From an uncultured Thermoanaerobaculia bacterium (GTDB lineage: Bacteria; Acidobacteriota; Thermoanaerobaculia; Multivoradales; Multivoraceae): 64,000 bases of DNA. Location: the NCBI GenBank assembly GCA_951812325.1, contig OX638294.1, forward strand, positions 1,776,859 through 1,840,858, read 5' to 3'. The notes beneath the pieces were generated by a model. The model did no database searches and had not been told where the DNA came from. It was given only the letters and a program-made list of their open reading frames with translations. The translations under genes were made by a program, and so were the position numbers. Positions 10,627 to 21,891 of this stretch are shown piece by piece (position 1 is the first letter of the stretch; each line of letters starts with the position of its first letter).

Positions 10627-12978
10627 CTAAGTCAGCGCCCTCCAGACCTGGGCGACGGCGAAGCAGAGCACGAAGCCGAGGGCCACGGGCAGCAGGGCTG
10701 AGACAGCGGTCCAGCGGATGCTGCGGGTCTCCTTCCAGATCGTGTACAGCGTGGTCGAGCAGGGGTTGTGGACGAGGGAGAAGAGCATCAGGCAGACGGC
10801 GGTGAGCAGCGTGAAGCCGCCGGCCTCGAGGACGCCGGCGGTGGCGGCCTCCGAGTCGAGTTCGAACATGACCCCGGCCCCGGCGCCAACCCCGGGCACG
10901 CCGGCAACGAGCACGGTCAGCATGAGGATCGTCGGGATCACGATCTCGTTCGCCGGGATCGCGATGATGTAGGCGACGAGGATGATCCCGGTCAGGCCGA
11001 GAGCAAAGCCGAAGGGGTCGAGGGCGCCGATCAGGCTCTCGGCCAGCGACGCCTCGCCCGTGCGGATGTTGCTGAGCAGCCAGATGACCGCCCCGGCCGG
11101 CGCCGCGAAGATCACCGCGCGCCAGAGGACGATCAGCGTCCGGTCGATGATCGAGGTGTAGATCGTCTGCAGCACTCTCGGCGGCCGGTAGGGCGGCAGC
11201 TCTAGCGAGAAGACGGACGCCTCGCCGCGCAGCACCGTGCGCGACAGGAGCCAGGACACGGCGAACGTCAGCAGGACGCCCAGCACGGCTATCCCGACGA
11301 CCGACAGCGCCGAGACCAGGCCTGCGAGGTGCGCCGGCACGAGCCCCCCGATGAAGATCGAGGCAACGAGAATCTGGGTCGGCCAGCGGCCGTTGCAGAG
11401 CGAGAAGTTGTTCGTGATGATCGCGATCAGGCGTTCGCGCGGACTGTCGATGATCCGTGTCGAGACGATCGCCGCCGCGTTGCAGCCCCAGCCCATCGCC
11501 ATCGTCAGCGACTGCTTGCCGTGGGCGCCGACGCGGTGGAACATCCGGTCGAGGTTGAACGCCACCCGCGGCAGGTAGCCGAAGTCCTCGAGCAGGGTGA
11601 ACAGCGGAAAGAAGATCGCCATCGGCGGCAGCATGACCGCGACGACCCAGGCGGTGGCCAGATAGACGCCGTCGATCAGCAGGCCGTCGAGCCACCAGAC
11701 CAGGCCGAAGGCGGATGCCACCTGCTTGAGCAGCGGATGCACGGTGTCGATCAGAAGCGACGCGAGCATCGACGACGGCACGTTGGCGCCGGCGATCGTG
11801 AGCCAGAACACGACGGTCAGCATGAGCAGCATCAGCGGGAAACCGAAGACGCGGCTGGTCACCAGGCGGTCGAGCGCGGTGTCGAGATCGAAGCGCCGGC
11901 GCTCGCCGTCGCGCGTGACGGCACGGTCGGCAATGCGGCCGGCCTCCGCGTAGACCGCCTCGGTCAACGCCTGGTGGAAGTTCCGGCCCACCCGCCACCG
12001 CAGCTGGCCGGCGAGCTCGAGCACTGCAGCGCGCGCCGGGGGTTCGGCGGCGATCAAGGGCTCCGCCAGCTCGGCGGCGGCCGCCCGGGTCGCCCGAGGC
12101 TCGGCGACCGCCGACACCCCGGCGCCGCCGGCAGGCGACTCTGCCCCACCGCTCTCGCCACGCGCCCGCTCCCGATGATCCCGGCGGGAATCCACCCCCG
12201 GATCGACGAGTTCCGCCAGCGAACCGCTCTCCACCGCCGCCGCCAGCGTGCGGTCGCCATCGAGGAGCCGGAGAGCCACCCACTGGGGATTCGGAAGGGA
12301 GGGAAACGCGTCCTGGACCGCTCCCGACAAGCGCCGGGTCGCCTCGCTCAGCACCGGGGATCGGCCGCCCACCCGCCGCGGGCGGCAGCGGCAGGAACCC
12401 GTCGCGACTTCCGCGACGACCTGGTTCAATTCCTCCAGCCCCTCGCCCGAGCGAGCCGCGGTCGCCACCACCGGCACGCCGAGGTCCCGCGCCAGGCGCC
12501 GCGCATCGACCGTCAGCCCCTTGCGGCGCGCCTCGTCCATCAGGTTGAGGCAGACGACGGCACGGTCCGTGATCTCCAGCACCTGGAGGGCGAGATTCAG
12601 GTTCCGTTCCAGGCGGGTCGCATCGACGACGATCACGGTCACGTCCGGGCGCCCGAAGAGGATGAAGTCGCGGGCGGTCTCCTCGTCGAGGCTGGACGAG
12701 AGCAGGGAGTAGGTCCCCGGCAGGTCGACCAGCTTGTAGCGGTCGCCGCCGTACTCGAAACCGCCCTCGGCACGGGTCACGGTCTTGCCGGGCCAGTTGC
12801 CGGTGTGCTGGCGCAGTCCGGTGAGTGCGTTGAACACGGTGCTCTTGCCCGTGTTCGGGTTGCCGGCCAGGGCGACGACGTAGTCCCAGTTGCTCATGTC
12901 GACGCCGAGCCGGACCAGGTTGCCCGGATGGTGCGCCGGACAGCCGGCGCAGTCGTGTGCGAGCGCGGGCTGGGTCAT
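10627..12978 (-). CDS. feoB: Ferrous iron transporter FeoB
   Basis: A 783-residue inner-membrane Fe(II) transporter with an N-terminal G-protein domain. G1 is GNPNTGKS (residues 39-46), G3 is DLPGTYSL and G4 is NLMDEA. Two Cys (CAGC, residues 10-13) precede the G domain. A long Ala/Glu/Arg-rich, low-complexity insert separates the G domain from the membrane part, about residues 190-300. The transmembrane region keeps the Gate-type segments ([33 protein letters not shown]). ATG 12978 overlaps the stop of the upstream DtxR-FeoA gene by 4 nt (ATGA), so the two are translationally coupled. No free-standing feoA is present; FeoA domains are within the neighbour. Confidence 0.95.
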   Translation of the reverse strand: MTQPALAHDCAGCPAHHPGNLVRLGVDMSNWDYVVALAGNPNTGKSTVFNALTGLRQHTGNWPGKTVTRAEGGFEYGGDRYKLVDLPGTYSLLSSSLDEETARDFILFGRPDVTVIVVDATRLERNLNLALQVLEITDRAVVCLNLMDEARRKGLTVDARRLARDLGVPVVATAARSGEGLEELNQVVAEVATGSCRCRPRRVGGRSPVLSEATRRLSGAVQDAFPSLPNPQWVALRLLDGDRTLAAAVESGSLAELVDPGVDSRRDHRERARGESGGAESPAGGAGVSAVAEPRATRAAAAELAEPLIAAEPPARAAVLELAGQLRWRVGRNFHQALTEAVYAEAGRIADRAVTRDGERRRFDLDTALDRLVTSRVFGFPLMLLMLTVVFWLTIAGANVPSSMLASLLIDTVHPLLKQVASAFGLVWWLDGLLIDGVYLATAWVVAVMLPPMAIFFPLFTLLEDFGYLPRVAFNLDRMFHRVGAHGKQSLTMAMGWGCNAAAIVSTRIIDSPRERLIAIITNNFSLCNGRWPTQILVASIFIGGLVPAHLAGLVSALSVVGIAVLGVLLTFAVSWLLSRTVLRGEASVFSLELPPYRPPRVLQTIYTSIIDRTLIVLWRAVIFAAPAGAVIWLLSNIRTGEASLAESLIGALDPFGFALGLTGIILVAYIIAIPANEIVIPTILMLTVLVAGVPGVGAGAGVMFELDSEAATAGVLEAGGFTLLTAVCLMLFSLVHNPCSTTLYTIWKETRSIRWTAVSALLPVALGFVLCFAVAQVWRALT

Positions 12979-14024
12979 GCTGACGCCGCCTGCGGGGCCA
13001 CGTGTTGAACCTGGATCTGATCCGCCTGCGACCGGCGAAGCGCGATCACCGCGCCCCGCACGCGGTAGGCCACCGGGTCCCCTGAAGGGCTGGCCATCTT
13101 CGCTTCCACCCGGGTTCCCGGAAGCAGCCCCAGGTCGAGCAGCCGGCGACGCTCCAACCCGCGGCAGAAGCGCGAGAAGCCGACCACCACGGCCTGCTCG
13201 CCGACGGCCACGTCCGTCAGCGATCCGGTGACGTCCCCGAAGACCGGGGCCCCTTCGGCAGACTCCTCCGCGGACGGGACGGCGAAGATGTTCGCCGCGA
13301 TGACCGGCGCCAGAACGACTTCGTCCAGGTCGGCTTCGAACCGGATGCGCTCGGGCGCCACGGAGGTGATGCGCAACCTCATGCCGGGATGAACGCCTTC
13401 GGCGACCAATTGCGCGTAGAGCGCGGGCGGCTCGTCCTCCACATGGACCACCTCGACCTCGTCGCCGGCGGCGAAGTCCGTCAATGTCCGACCGGCCCGC
13501 GGCGGCAGTTCGCCTTCCCGGGTCGGGATCGGGTCGCCGTGCGGGTCGAACGGCGGGTGGCCAAGCCGAACCGACAGTTCCTCGGCCTGTTCGGCGGACG
13601 TCCGGTGCTCCCGGCGCTCCGCCTCGGGGTGCCAGCGTTCCGGCTCCAGCCCGGTCTCGTCCGCCAGGTAGCGCTCCCAGAGCCGGTGAATGCGGATCAC
13701 GCGCAGCGCTTCGCTGCGACCTTCGGCGGTCAGGCGGAAGCCCCCTTCCGCCGACACGATGAGCCCCAGTCTCTCCATGCCGGCGAGGAGCTCCGTGCTG
13801 CGTCGGCCCCGCAGCCGCAACACGCCGCCGAGACTCTGGTGCGTGGCCTGGCGTCCCTCGTACTCGCAGTGGAAGAGGTGCTTGAGGGCGTCTTCGATGC
13901 GGGTGCGCCGCAGGATGCGCCCGCCGGAACGCCAGCGCCACAGCCAGCCGCGATCCGGCCACGCCACAACGGCGGCCAGGCCCATGACCGCGGCCAGAAC
14001 AACCAGTGCGAGAAGGGGGCTCAT
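12975..14024 (-). CDS. Membrane-anchored DtxR-type metalloregulator fused to FeoA domains
   Basis: A 349-residue fusion. Residues 3-22 are one hydrophobic segment ([20 protein letters not shown]), probably a membrane anchor. Residues about 40-105 are a winged helix like those of DtxR/MntR regulators. Next comes the metal-binding and dimerisation segment with IHRLWERYL and HPEAERREH, where Glu and His ligands are expected. The C-terminal half has two SH3-like FeoA-type domains, about 175-250 and 265-335, the second with the classic [16 protein letters not shown]. It probably senses Fe(II) and controls feoB, and its FeoA parts may act directly on FeoB, whose start overlaps this stop. Whether it can bind DNA while tethered is unknown. 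Confidence 0.85.
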   Translation of the reverse strand: MSPLLALVVLAAVMGLAAVVAWPDRGWLWRWRSGGRILRRTRIEDALKHLFHCEYEGRQATHQSLGGVLRLRGRRSTELLAGMERLGLIVSAEGGFRLTAEGRSEALRVIRIHRLWERYLADETGLEPERWHPEAERREHRTSAEQAEELSVRLGHPPFDPHGDPIPTREGELPPRAGRTLTDFAAGDEVEVVHVEDEPPALYAQLVAEGVHPGMRLRITSVAPERIRFEADLDEVVLAPVIAANIFAVPSAEESAEGAPVFGDVTGSLTDVAVGEQAVVVGFSRFCRGLERRRLLDLGLLPGTRVEAKMASPSGDPVAYRVRGAVIALRRSQADQIQVQHVAPQAASA

Positions 14025-14077
14025 GAACTTCGAAGGAAAGCCGGCGAACGGGCGATTCGTTTCCGCGAATCGGAGTT

Positions 14078-14091
14078 TTAGTCTACACTAA
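14078..14091. promoter_or_regulatory. Candidate iron-regulator operator (palindrome TTAGTCT-ACACTAA)
   Basis: An imperfect 7+7 palindrome, six of seven positions symmetrical, lies 54 bp upstream of the DtxR-FeoA start in an AT-richer patch. It resembles the TTAGG-type half sites of DtxR and MntR operators. On the minus strand TAGACT within it is -10-like, with TTGCGC about 15 bp upstream as a weak -35, so repressor binding would block this promoter. The assignment is inference. Confidence 0.5.
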
Positions 14092-14362
14092 GTCGGGTCG
14101 GCGCAAGTCAGCGGTTCACCGGCCAGATGGCCATCCGGTCCATGCGCAGGCCCGAGAGCTCACGCTGCCGGCGTAGCCTTGGACCAGCAGCCCGTGCCAG
14201 AGGCCGGACGGTCCGGGGCCCGGGAAAGGCGCTGATCGAGGCCGAGCCGTCGCCATCGCGGGCATCCCGTCCATGCGCCGGGCCGAGGCGTCTTCCAAGC
14301 GGCGCTATTCTTGGGGGAGCTGGAATCGGCCGGGATGCCCTAGGCGTTTCCACCACGGACAG
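14092..14362. other. Gene-free stretch between the feo regulator and the metal exporter
   Basis: The 373-bp divergent gap 14025-14397 holds the candidate operator at its left end and a promoter-like motif at its right end. The middle part has no frame with recognisable protein features, no tRNA and no array. One short segment near 14183 (AGCAGCCCGTGCCAGAGG) weakly resembles the dispersed repeat end seen at 6515. Confidence 0.4.
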
Positions 14363-14386
14363 ACGACTGAACGACTGAGGTATAGA
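14363..14386 (+). promoter_or_regulatory. Tandem 8-bp direct repeat and -10-like TATAGA before the exporter gene
   Basis: ACGACTGA occurs twice head to tail at 14363-14378, and TATAGA follows at 14381-14386, only 11 nt before the ATG at 14398. The spacing fits a nearly leaderless transcript, with a regulator-binding direct repeat where the -35 box would lie. No metal-regulator gene is adjacent to name the factor. Confidence 0.35.
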
Positions 14387-14397
14387 GTCATTCCCTG

Positions 14398-15657
14398 ATG
14401 CTGGGCCTTTTGCAAGCGACCTGGAGCGTGCTCGCCGAGCTGGCGCCGTGGCTGTTGTTCGGCGCTCTGCTCGCCGCGCTGCTGCACGTCCTGCTGCCCC
14501 GCAACCTGATCCGGCGCCAGCTCAGCGGCTACGGCGGCGCGATCAAGGCGGTCGTCCTGGGCGTTCCGCTGCCGCTGTGCTCATGCGGCGTGATCCCGGC
14601 CGGCATCGGCCTCAAGCGCACCGGCGCCAGCAACGGCTCGGCGATGGGCTTTCTGATCAGCACGCCGCAGACCGGCGTTGATTCGATCCTGGTCAGCGCG
14701 ACCTTCCTCGGCTGGCCCTTCGCCCTGTTCAAGGTCGCAGCCGCGGCGGTGACCGGCGTCGCCGGCGGCTGGTGGGTGGAGGCGTTGAAGGACGACGGCG
14801 CCCCCGTCGAGGCTGCCGCGCCGGCGGAGCAGGTCGGCGTCGAATCGAGCAGCGGGAATCGCATCGGCGCCACCTTCCTTGCGAAGGTCTCCGAGATGGT
14901 CGGCCACGGCGCGGAACTCCTGCAGAGCATCTGGCGCTGGGTCGCGGTCGGCATCCTCGTGTCCGCGGCGATCGAGGTCTTGTTGCCGCAGCAGGCCTGG
15001 CTCGACCTGGCCGCGCTGGGAACCTTCGGAGCGGCGGCGGCGGCGCTGGTCATCTCGCTGCCGCTCTACGTCTGCGCCACGGCTTCGGTGCCGATCGCGG
15101 CCGCCCTGGTCGCCAACGGACTGCCGCTGGGCGCCGCTCTCGTCTTCCTGATGGCCGGCCCCGCCACCAACGTCGCCACCGTGGGCGCGGTCTACCGGGC
15201 CTTCGGCCGCAAGGTCGTCGCGGTCTACCTGACCACTGTCATCGTCGGCAGCCTCGGCTTCGCGGTGCTGTTCGAGACCCTGGTCGGCGGCGGCGCACTC
15301 CGGCTCGGACCCGCACACGAACACGGCGCGTCCTGGTGGGCAGCCACCTCCGCGATCCTGCTGGTCCTGATGTTCGGCTGGTTCGGCCTGCAGGAGTTCC
15401 GGCGCTGGCGGCGGCAGGCGGCGATGGCCAAACGCGCGAACGAGGCTTCCGGCAGCGCCGGCGCCACAGTCGAGATCGCCGTCGGCGGCATGACCTGCGG
15501 CAACTGCGCGCAAGCGGTCGAAACCGCCCTGCTCGCCGAACCGGGAGTCAGGATGGCCCATGTCGACCTCGACCGGGCCAGGGCCACGGTCCGGGGCGCC
15601 GCCCCTCTGAGCGCTCTCAAGGCGGCCGTCCAGGGCGCCGGTTTCCAGGTCTCCTGA
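14398..15657 (+). CDS. Metal efflux permease (SO_0444/DUF318-type) with C-terminal HMA domain
   Basis: A 419-residue membrane protein of the permease family that includes ArsP and the SO_0444 Cu/Zn exporters. The family motif LPLCSCGVIPAGIGLKR is near residues 59-75 and its second-half counterpart LYVCATASVPIAAALV is near 222-237; about eight hydrophobic helices are evident. Residues about 355-419 are a heavy-metal-associated domain with GGMTCGNCA, whose CxxC would bind a soft metal. This arrangement suggests export of Cu, Zn or a similar ion across the inner membrane, with the HMA domain as metal acceptor or sensor. ATG 14398 is the only good start. The next gene begins 74 bp later and is unrelated in function. 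Confidence 0.82.
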   Translation: MLGLLQATWSVLAELAPWLLFGALLAALLHVLLPRNLIRRQLSGYGGAIKAVVLGVPLPLCSCGVIPAGIGLKRTGASNGSAMGFLISTPQTGVDSILVSATFLGWPFALFKVAAAAVTGVAGGWWVEALKDDGAPVEAAAPAEQVGVESSSGNRIGATFLAKVSEMVGHGAELLQSIWRWVAVGILVSAAIEVLLPQQAWLDLAALGTFGAAAAALVISLPLYVCATASVPIAAALVANGLPLGAALVFLMAGPATNVATVGAVYRAFGRKVVAVYLTTVIVGSLGFAVLFETLVGGGALRLGPAHEHGASWWAATSAILLVLMFGWFGLQEFRRWRRQAAMAKRANEASGSAGATVEIAVGGMTCGNCAQAVETALLAEPGVRMAHVDLDRARATVRGAAPLSALKAAVQGAGFQVS

Positions 15658-15731
15658 CCAGCGGGCCGGGGCCGGAACTTCACATCCGTTTGCGCCCGCC
15701 GCCCCCCCGGACATAGTCTTCGCGCGCGAAC

Positions 15732-16859
15732 ATGAGAGCCGGGGTCGTACGCGAAACACATCCGGGAGAGCGGCGGGTCGCCCTGGTCCCGGAGAGCGTC
15801 GCCCGAATTCACGCCAGGGGTGTCGATTTCCTGGTCGAGGCGGGCGCCGGCGCCGAAGCCGGCTTCGGCGACGATGCATACCGCGAAGCCGGCGCCGGGA
15901 TCGCCGAAACGGCCGGCGAGGTCCTGGCCGCCGCCGATCTCGTGGTCCGGGTCCACGCGCCGGCTGCCGCCGAGATCAAGGCGTCGAAGGCGGGTGCGGC
16001 GGTCGTCGGCCTGCTCTTCCCCCTGACCGCGGGAGCCATGGTGCGGCAGCTTCGGGACGCCCGGCTCACGGCGATCGCCCTCGACCGGATTCCGCGCGTC
16101 ACGCTCGCGCAGTCGATGGACGTTCTGAGTTCCCAGAGCACCGTCGCCGGCTACCGGGCCGCGGTGCTCGCCGCCTACCGCCTGCCCCAGTTCTTTCCGT
16201 TGCTGATGACGGCCGCGGGCCGCATCAACCCGGCTCGCGTTCTGGTCCTCGGCGCCGGCGTGGCCGGACTGCAGGCGATCGCCACCGCCCGCCGGCTGGG
16301 CGCAGTGGTCGAGGCCTACGACGTGCGCGCCGTGGTCAAGGAGCAGGTCGAGAGCCTGGGCGCCAGCTTCGTCGAGGTGCCGGCGATCGAGGACGCGGAG
16401 ACCGAGGGCGGCTACGCCCGGGAGGTCTCGGAGGAGAGTCAGCGGCGGGCCAACGAAGTGATCGCCGAGCGGCTGCGATCGACCGACGCCTGCATCACGA
16501 CGGCGCTGATTCCGGGGCGTCCGGCGCCGCGCCTGATCACGGCGGAGATGGTCGAGGGCATGCCGCGCGGCTCTCTGGTCGTCGATCTGGCGGCCGAGCA
16601 GGGCGGCAACTGCGAGCTGACGAAGCCCGGCGAAGAAGTCACCGTGAACGGCGTCACCGTGCTCGGCCCCCTCGACCTGGCCAGCGATCTGGCCGCGGAC
16701 GCCAGCCGCATGTTCTCGCGCAATGCCGAGAAGCTCGTGCTCTACCTGCTCTCCGACGGCGAGCTGAGCTACGACTTCGACAACGAGATCGTCAGGGGTT
16801 GCGTGGTCACGCACGGCGGCGAGATCGTCGACTCACAGGTCGCAGACGCGCTGGCCTGA
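15732..16859 (+). CDS. pntAA: NAD(P) transhydrogenase subunit alpha part 1
   Basis: A 375-residue soluble NAD(H)-binding subunit (domain I) of proton-translocating transhydrogenase. It starts MRAGVVRETHPGERRVALVPE, as AlaDH/PntA proteins do. The Rossmann motif is VLGAGVAGLQAIATARRLGA followed by YDVR. The family segment QSMDVLSSQSTVAGYRA, which contacts the partner, is present. The membrane helices found in the single-chain E. coli PntA are encoded separately by the next gene, as in Rhodospirillum and many other bacteria. The complex uses proton-motive force to make NADPH from NADH. It is first of a three-gene operon with 38 bp to the next gene. Confidence 0.95.
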   Translation: MRAGVVRETHPGERRVALVPESVARIHARGVDFLVEAGAGAEAGFGDDAYREAGAGIAETAGEVLAAADLVVRVHAPAAAEIKASKAGAAVVGLLFPLTAGAMVRQLRDARLTAIALDRIPRVTLAQSMDVLSSQSTVAGYRAAVLAAYRLPQFFPLLMTAAGRINPARVLVLGAGVAGLQAIATARRLGAVVEAYDVRAVVKEQVESLGASFVEVPAIEDAETEGGYAREVSEESQRRANEVIAERLRSTDACITTALIPGRPAPRLITAEMVEGMPRGSLVVDLAAEQGGNCELTKPGEEVTVNGVTVLGPLDLASDLAADASRMFSRNAEKLVLYLLSDGELSYDFDNEIVRGCVVTHGGEIVDSQVADALA

Positions 16860-16897
16860 TCCCTTCAGCCTGAATCCGCGCAAGGAGGAGCAACGCA

Positions 16898-17208
16898 ATG
16901 CTCGAGATCTTCCTTGGGCTGTACATCTTCATGCTCGCCGCCTTCGTCGGCTACGGCGTGATCAAGGGTGTACCGGCCCTGCTCCATACACCGCTGATGG
17001 CGTTCACGAACGCGATCTCCGGGATCTCCCTGGTCGGCTCCCTGGTCGCCGCCGGCGCTCACTACAACGACGTGAGCACCGTTCTCGGCGCGATCGCCGT
17101 CCTCTGCGCGACGATCAACGTCGTCGGCGGCTTCTGGATCACGGACCGCATGCTGCGGATGTTCAAGAAGCAGGACCCGAAGGCTGACGCGGCGGGAGAT
17201 GCCGCATC

Positions 17209-17212
<4 letters not shown>
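16898..17212 (+). CDS. pntAB: NAD(P) transhydrogenase subunit alpha part 2
   Basis: A 104-residue membrane protein with three hydrophobic segments (FLGLYIFMLAAFVGYGVI, ISLVGSLVAAGA, IAVLCATINVVGGFWITDRML), the usual size and layout of the split PntA membrane part. The closing GGFWITDRMLRMFK is diagnostic. A GGAGGAGC ribosome-binding site lies just before ATG 16898. The stop overlaps the pntB start by 4 nt. Confidence 0.94.
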
Positions 17213-18612
<1,400 letters not shown>

Positions 18613-18619
18613 ATGGTGC

Positions 18620-18633
18620 GCCGGTGGACCGGC
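18620..18633. terminator. Short GCCGG-TGGA-CCGGC hairpin between convergent pntB and res
   Basis: A 5-bp G-C stem with a TGGA loop in the 30-bp gap between the two convergent stops. There is no T-run, so it is only a weak terminator candidate. Confidence 0.3.
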
Positions 18634-18642
18634 GGAACCGGG

Positions 18643-21600
18643 TCAGGTTCGGAAGGCGGATTGCGGCACGGGTTCCCTGAAGAGAGCCTCCATGTAGTCG
18701 TAGTCGCCCCGCCTCTCCTGAAACAGGATGTGCTTCTCGGCGAACCGTTGGCGGGTCCACTTCCCGTCGTCGTAGCGTGGCCGCAAGGTGTCGAAGGCCG
18801 TTCTCGACACGATGAACGAGTCCAGAGTCACCCGGGCCACGCCTTGAGGCTTCGCCATCTTCTTCGCCACGTCGGGCAGTCGCTCATGCAGCCGCGCCTT
18901 CTCATCGTGGATGTATGCCCTCGCGTGGACCATCCCGTGTGGCTCGATGAAGACGATCCGCTGCTCCCCATTCCGGTTGATCCACAGAATGAAGTCGGGG
19001 TAGAAGCCGCAGCTCGCGAAGAAGCCGACGCCGTGACGCGAGAGGTTCCGAAGCAGGAAGATCTCCCTGCCATCGTCCTGGCCAACGGCGCTTCTCTCGA
19101 TCCAGTAGTCCCTCAGGTCCTTCACGAAGCGCGTCTCGCCTTCGTTCAGGCCAAGCGGACTGGACGTGATCTCAGGCCCAACGCCGCCGGGCCTCTCCAC
19201 CAGCAATGGCTGATACAGGTGCCGGTCGAAGTGGATCCGGGGCGGCTGACCGGATTCCTCCTCGTACAGCTCGGCGTCGCTCGCAAAGAGCTGGCGAATC
19301 TGCTCGATCAACTCGCTCTGTCCGCCTCGCAGACTGACGATGTAGCGGCCGGCTGCGTCGCCGTCCGCGGCGTTGAACTGGAAGTTGGGATCGCCTTCGT
19401 CCAGTTCCTTGTAGACCATGTGGTCGGATTCCCAGCGCGCCCGGCAACGCCGATAGAGAACATCGACGCACCGGCGCAGGATGGCGACGACGGCCTGCTG
19501 CAGACGCTCCAGGTCGGCCAACGTCTCTGGCTCCGCGAGGCCATCGTCCGCGATGAGCGAGTACGGCGCCGGCTCGGCCTCCAGAAACTCCCTCAGACTG
19601 CGCGGGTCGACTGCCAAGTTGTCGAAACCGCGACCTGCCCGGTGACTCAGCACGGCGATGTACGCAGCGTTCCAGTCCACGAGGTCCAGACTCGCCTTGC
19701 GCAACCGCGTCGTGACGCCGGAACTCGTATCCGCGGCGACCATGCCGCCACCGCCGCTCGAAACCACCTGCGCCCTGCCGGACAGGTCCACCACGACCGG
19801 TCGGGTGTCGGCGTCTCCGCGCTGCAACAGCGTTGCGACCTCGGCCTTGAACTCGCGCGCCTCGTCCAGACGCGGGATGACCAGGTTCTTGCCGCGGAGG
19901 TCTGTCGCAGGCCGGATGCCGACCGGAACCTGGAAGGCCGGGTCCAGTGGCACGCCTTCCCGTTCAAGGTACTCGCGGAACCTGCTCATGTAGTTGGCAC
20001 GCAGAGCGAAGACGTTCAAGGTCTCCAGCAGCCGGATGTGGGCCGGAGAACCCCCTTCGAGCGCCGCGCTGCGTTTGAGCGTCATGCCCCGTCCGCGGAG
20101 CCGCACGCCGCGGCCGAACATCTGAATGATCTGCGCGCCCTCGCTTCGGCCAAGGTTCAGCAGCCCCATGCTGGAAACGCGCCATGAGTTCCAGCCCTCG
20201 AGAAACTTCCGGGCGCCGAGCAACATCTCGACCGTCGTGTCCGGACGGTTGATGTCGTCGAACAGCGACCCGGAGATGGCATCCGTCTCGAGCGTGATGC
20301 CGGCGTCATCGGCCTGAACGAGCTTCTTGAAGGCAGGAGTGTCGCCGATGTAGATGAGCCCGAAATAGTCGTCCGCGCCCGCAGCCTTCAACCCGAGCTC
20401 GCCCTCGGCGCCGCGGATGTCGTGGATGTGCAAGCCGCCGCCGGCGTGCGTGTGCAGGGTCCTCTTCAGAAGGTCGTCGTGGATGGACACTGCCTCCCGT
20501 CCACGCAGGTAGTCGAACCGGTCCTTGAACACGTCGCGGCCGGTGTCGTCCACAAGGCCTGACTCTCCCGCCAGGAGCCGCCGGATGGTCCCGGTCGCCC
20601 AGGGGCCGTCGGCGAGAACCCTGTGGAGGAACCTCGCAGCGGTTAGCACATCGCTCCGCTTCCGCCTCTTCTCCGTATAGACCACGTTGACGCTGGCGCC
20701 GACGAGGGTCCAGAGTGGCCGCTCCAGGTTGTGCCGACGGGCCTCCCCCTGGTTCTCCGCGAACGCAACCTGTTGCTGGTAGAAGGCGAGCAGGTTCGCC
20801 AGCAGGAGAACGTCCGTGTAGTCTCCCGCGGTCTGCTGCAGGTTGACGATGTTGAAGTCCTTGCCGTAGCCGTCGCCGTAGAAGTGCCGATAGGAGTAGT
20901 CGAACCCGATGGCCTTGCCGTACTGGGCCGTCAGTTCGTCGTTCCGGGCCGCCGTCAGCGCCTGACCGAATGTGGCGCTGTACTCGAAGGTGAATCCGGT
21001 CGCGGCGATGGCCTCGCGGACCTGGCGCCAGGCGTCCCCGCCCGATCCCTTGTGGCCTTCGTCCACGAAGATGAGATTGCGTCCCTCGAAGGCTCCGACC
21101 GGGACGCTCTCGCCTCCTCCCTTCTTCTCCAGCACCAGCTTCGTGATCTCGGTGACCTGCACGACCGTGCCGCTATCGAACAGTGAGACCCGTTCCGGGC
21201 TGAACCGTTCAGCACGGATACCTGATGCTCCCAACTCCGTCAGATGCTGCTCGCTCAGCCCCTCATTGGGAGTGATGAGGATGACGTTGTCGACCGTCTT
21301 GCGGCTGTAGTTCAGGAACTGTCTGTAGTTCAAGTGCAAGAGGAGCGTCTTGCCGCTGCCGGTGGCCATCCAAAGGGCCAACTTGTCCAGGTCCGCCTCC
21401 TCGAACGGTTCGAAGGAAGGCTCCAGCATGCTGCGGCCAATGTTGCGATCCGCCACGAGATCGTTCAGCGACGCCAGCATCTCCGCGGACCGGTTGAAGC
21501 GAAAGTCCAGGAAGACCTCCGCGTAGAGGGCCGCGAGGTACTGGAAGTAGCGGAGCGTGATCGCCTGCTTGCGGCCGGCGTTCATCGCCGCCAGCGCCTT

Positions 21601-21795
21601 CCGGATGTTGTCGTCGTAGCGGAGAAGGTCCTTCCGACCGATGGCCTGCAACCGGTCCGAGCGGGTCAACAGACGGGCGCAGACGTGGCTCCGCCCGTCC
21701 GCGTCGAAGCCTTCATCGGTTTCGGCAAGGTCCCGAAGCATCTCCGGTGTGTCCCTGTAGCCGAGCCGCTCATGCAGCCAGGCCAGCAGCGACAT
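18643..21795 (-). CDS. Type III restriction enzyme-like helicase-nuclease (Res)
   Basis: A 1050-residue SF2 helicase of the Res/R.EcoP15I type. Walker A is MATGSGKT (Lys149), motif II is DEGHKG (Asp245), and QMFGRGVRLRGRGM is the motif VI region. The C-terminus has PDFILW followed 12 residues later by IEPHG, which sits where a PD-(D/E)xK nuclease would have its Asp and E-x-K, but a His replaces the Lys. ATG 21795 (MSLLAWLHERLG) has GGAG six bases upstream; in-frame starts at 21864 (ATG) and 21873 (GTG) exist. It follows the Mod gene on the same strand and should act with it to cut DNA lacking the methyl mark. GC is lower than in the flanking genes. Confidence 0.8.
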   Translation of the reverse strand: MSLLAWLHERLGYRDTPEMLRDLAETDEGFDADGRSHVCARLLTRSDRLQAIGRKDLLRYDDNIRKALAAMNAGRKQAITLRYFQYLAALYAEVFLDFRFNRSAEMLASLNDLVADRNIGRSMLEPSFEPFEEADLDKLALWMATGSGKTLLLHLNYRQFLNYSRKTVDNVILITPNEGLSEQHLTELGASGIRAERFSPERVSLFDSGTVVQVTEITKLVLEKKGGGESVPVGAFEGRNLIFVDEGHKGSGGDAWRQVREAIAATGFTFEYSATFGQALTAARNDELTAQYGKAIGFDYSYRHFYGDGYGKDFNIVNLQQTAGDYTDVLLLANLLAFYQQQVAFAENQGEARRHNLERPLWTLVGASVNVVYTEKRRKRSDVLTAARFLHRVLADGPWATGTIRRLLAGESGLVDDTGRDVFKDRFDYLRGREAVSIHDDLLKRTLHTHAGGGLHIHDIRGAEGELGLKAAGADDYFGLIYIGDTPAFKKLVQADDAGITLETDAISGSLFDDINRPDTTVEMLLGARKFLEGWNSWRVSSMGLLNLGRSEGAQIIQMFGRGVRLRGRGMTLKRSAALEGGSPAHIRLLETLNVFALRANYMSRFREYLEREGVPLDPAFQVPVGIRPATDLRGKNLVIPRLDEAREFKAEVATLLQRGDADTRPVVVDLSGRAQVVSSGGGGMVAADTSSGVTTRLRKASLDLVDWNAAYIAVLSHRAGRGFDNLAVDPRSLREFLEAEPAPYSLIADDGLAEPETLADLERLQQAVVAILRRCVDVLYRRCRARWESDHMVYKELDEGDPNFQFNAADGDAAGRYIVSLRGGQSELIEQIRQLFASDAELYEEESGQPPRIHFDRHLYQPLLVERPGGVGPEITSSPLGLNEGETRFVKDLRDYWIERSAVGQDDGREIFLLRNLSRHGVGFFASCGFYPDFILWINRNGEQRIVFIEPHGMVHARAYIHDEKARLHERLPDVAKKMAKPQGVARVTLDSFIVSRTAFDTLRPRYDDGKWTRQRFAEKHILFQERRGDYDYMEALFREPVPQSAFRT

Positions 21796-21891
21796 ATGCC
21801 GCTCCAGGTTCACGCCCGCGCTCGGCCCGGATGCCGCCCTGGACCTGCGAGCTCTTCGCGGCATTCGCGGCACTCGGTACGACGCCCTGCG

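Noticed and set aside
10627..13962. FeoB as an 1111-residue protein
   Set aside because: The extra N-terminal part is the antiphase reading of the DtxR-FeoA gene; the MTQPALAHD start with the 4-nt overlap is convincing.
14025..14397. A small gene or RNA in the gap
   Set aside because: Short frames on both strands have no start signals or composition of real genes, and no tRNA-like fold or T-loop motif was found.
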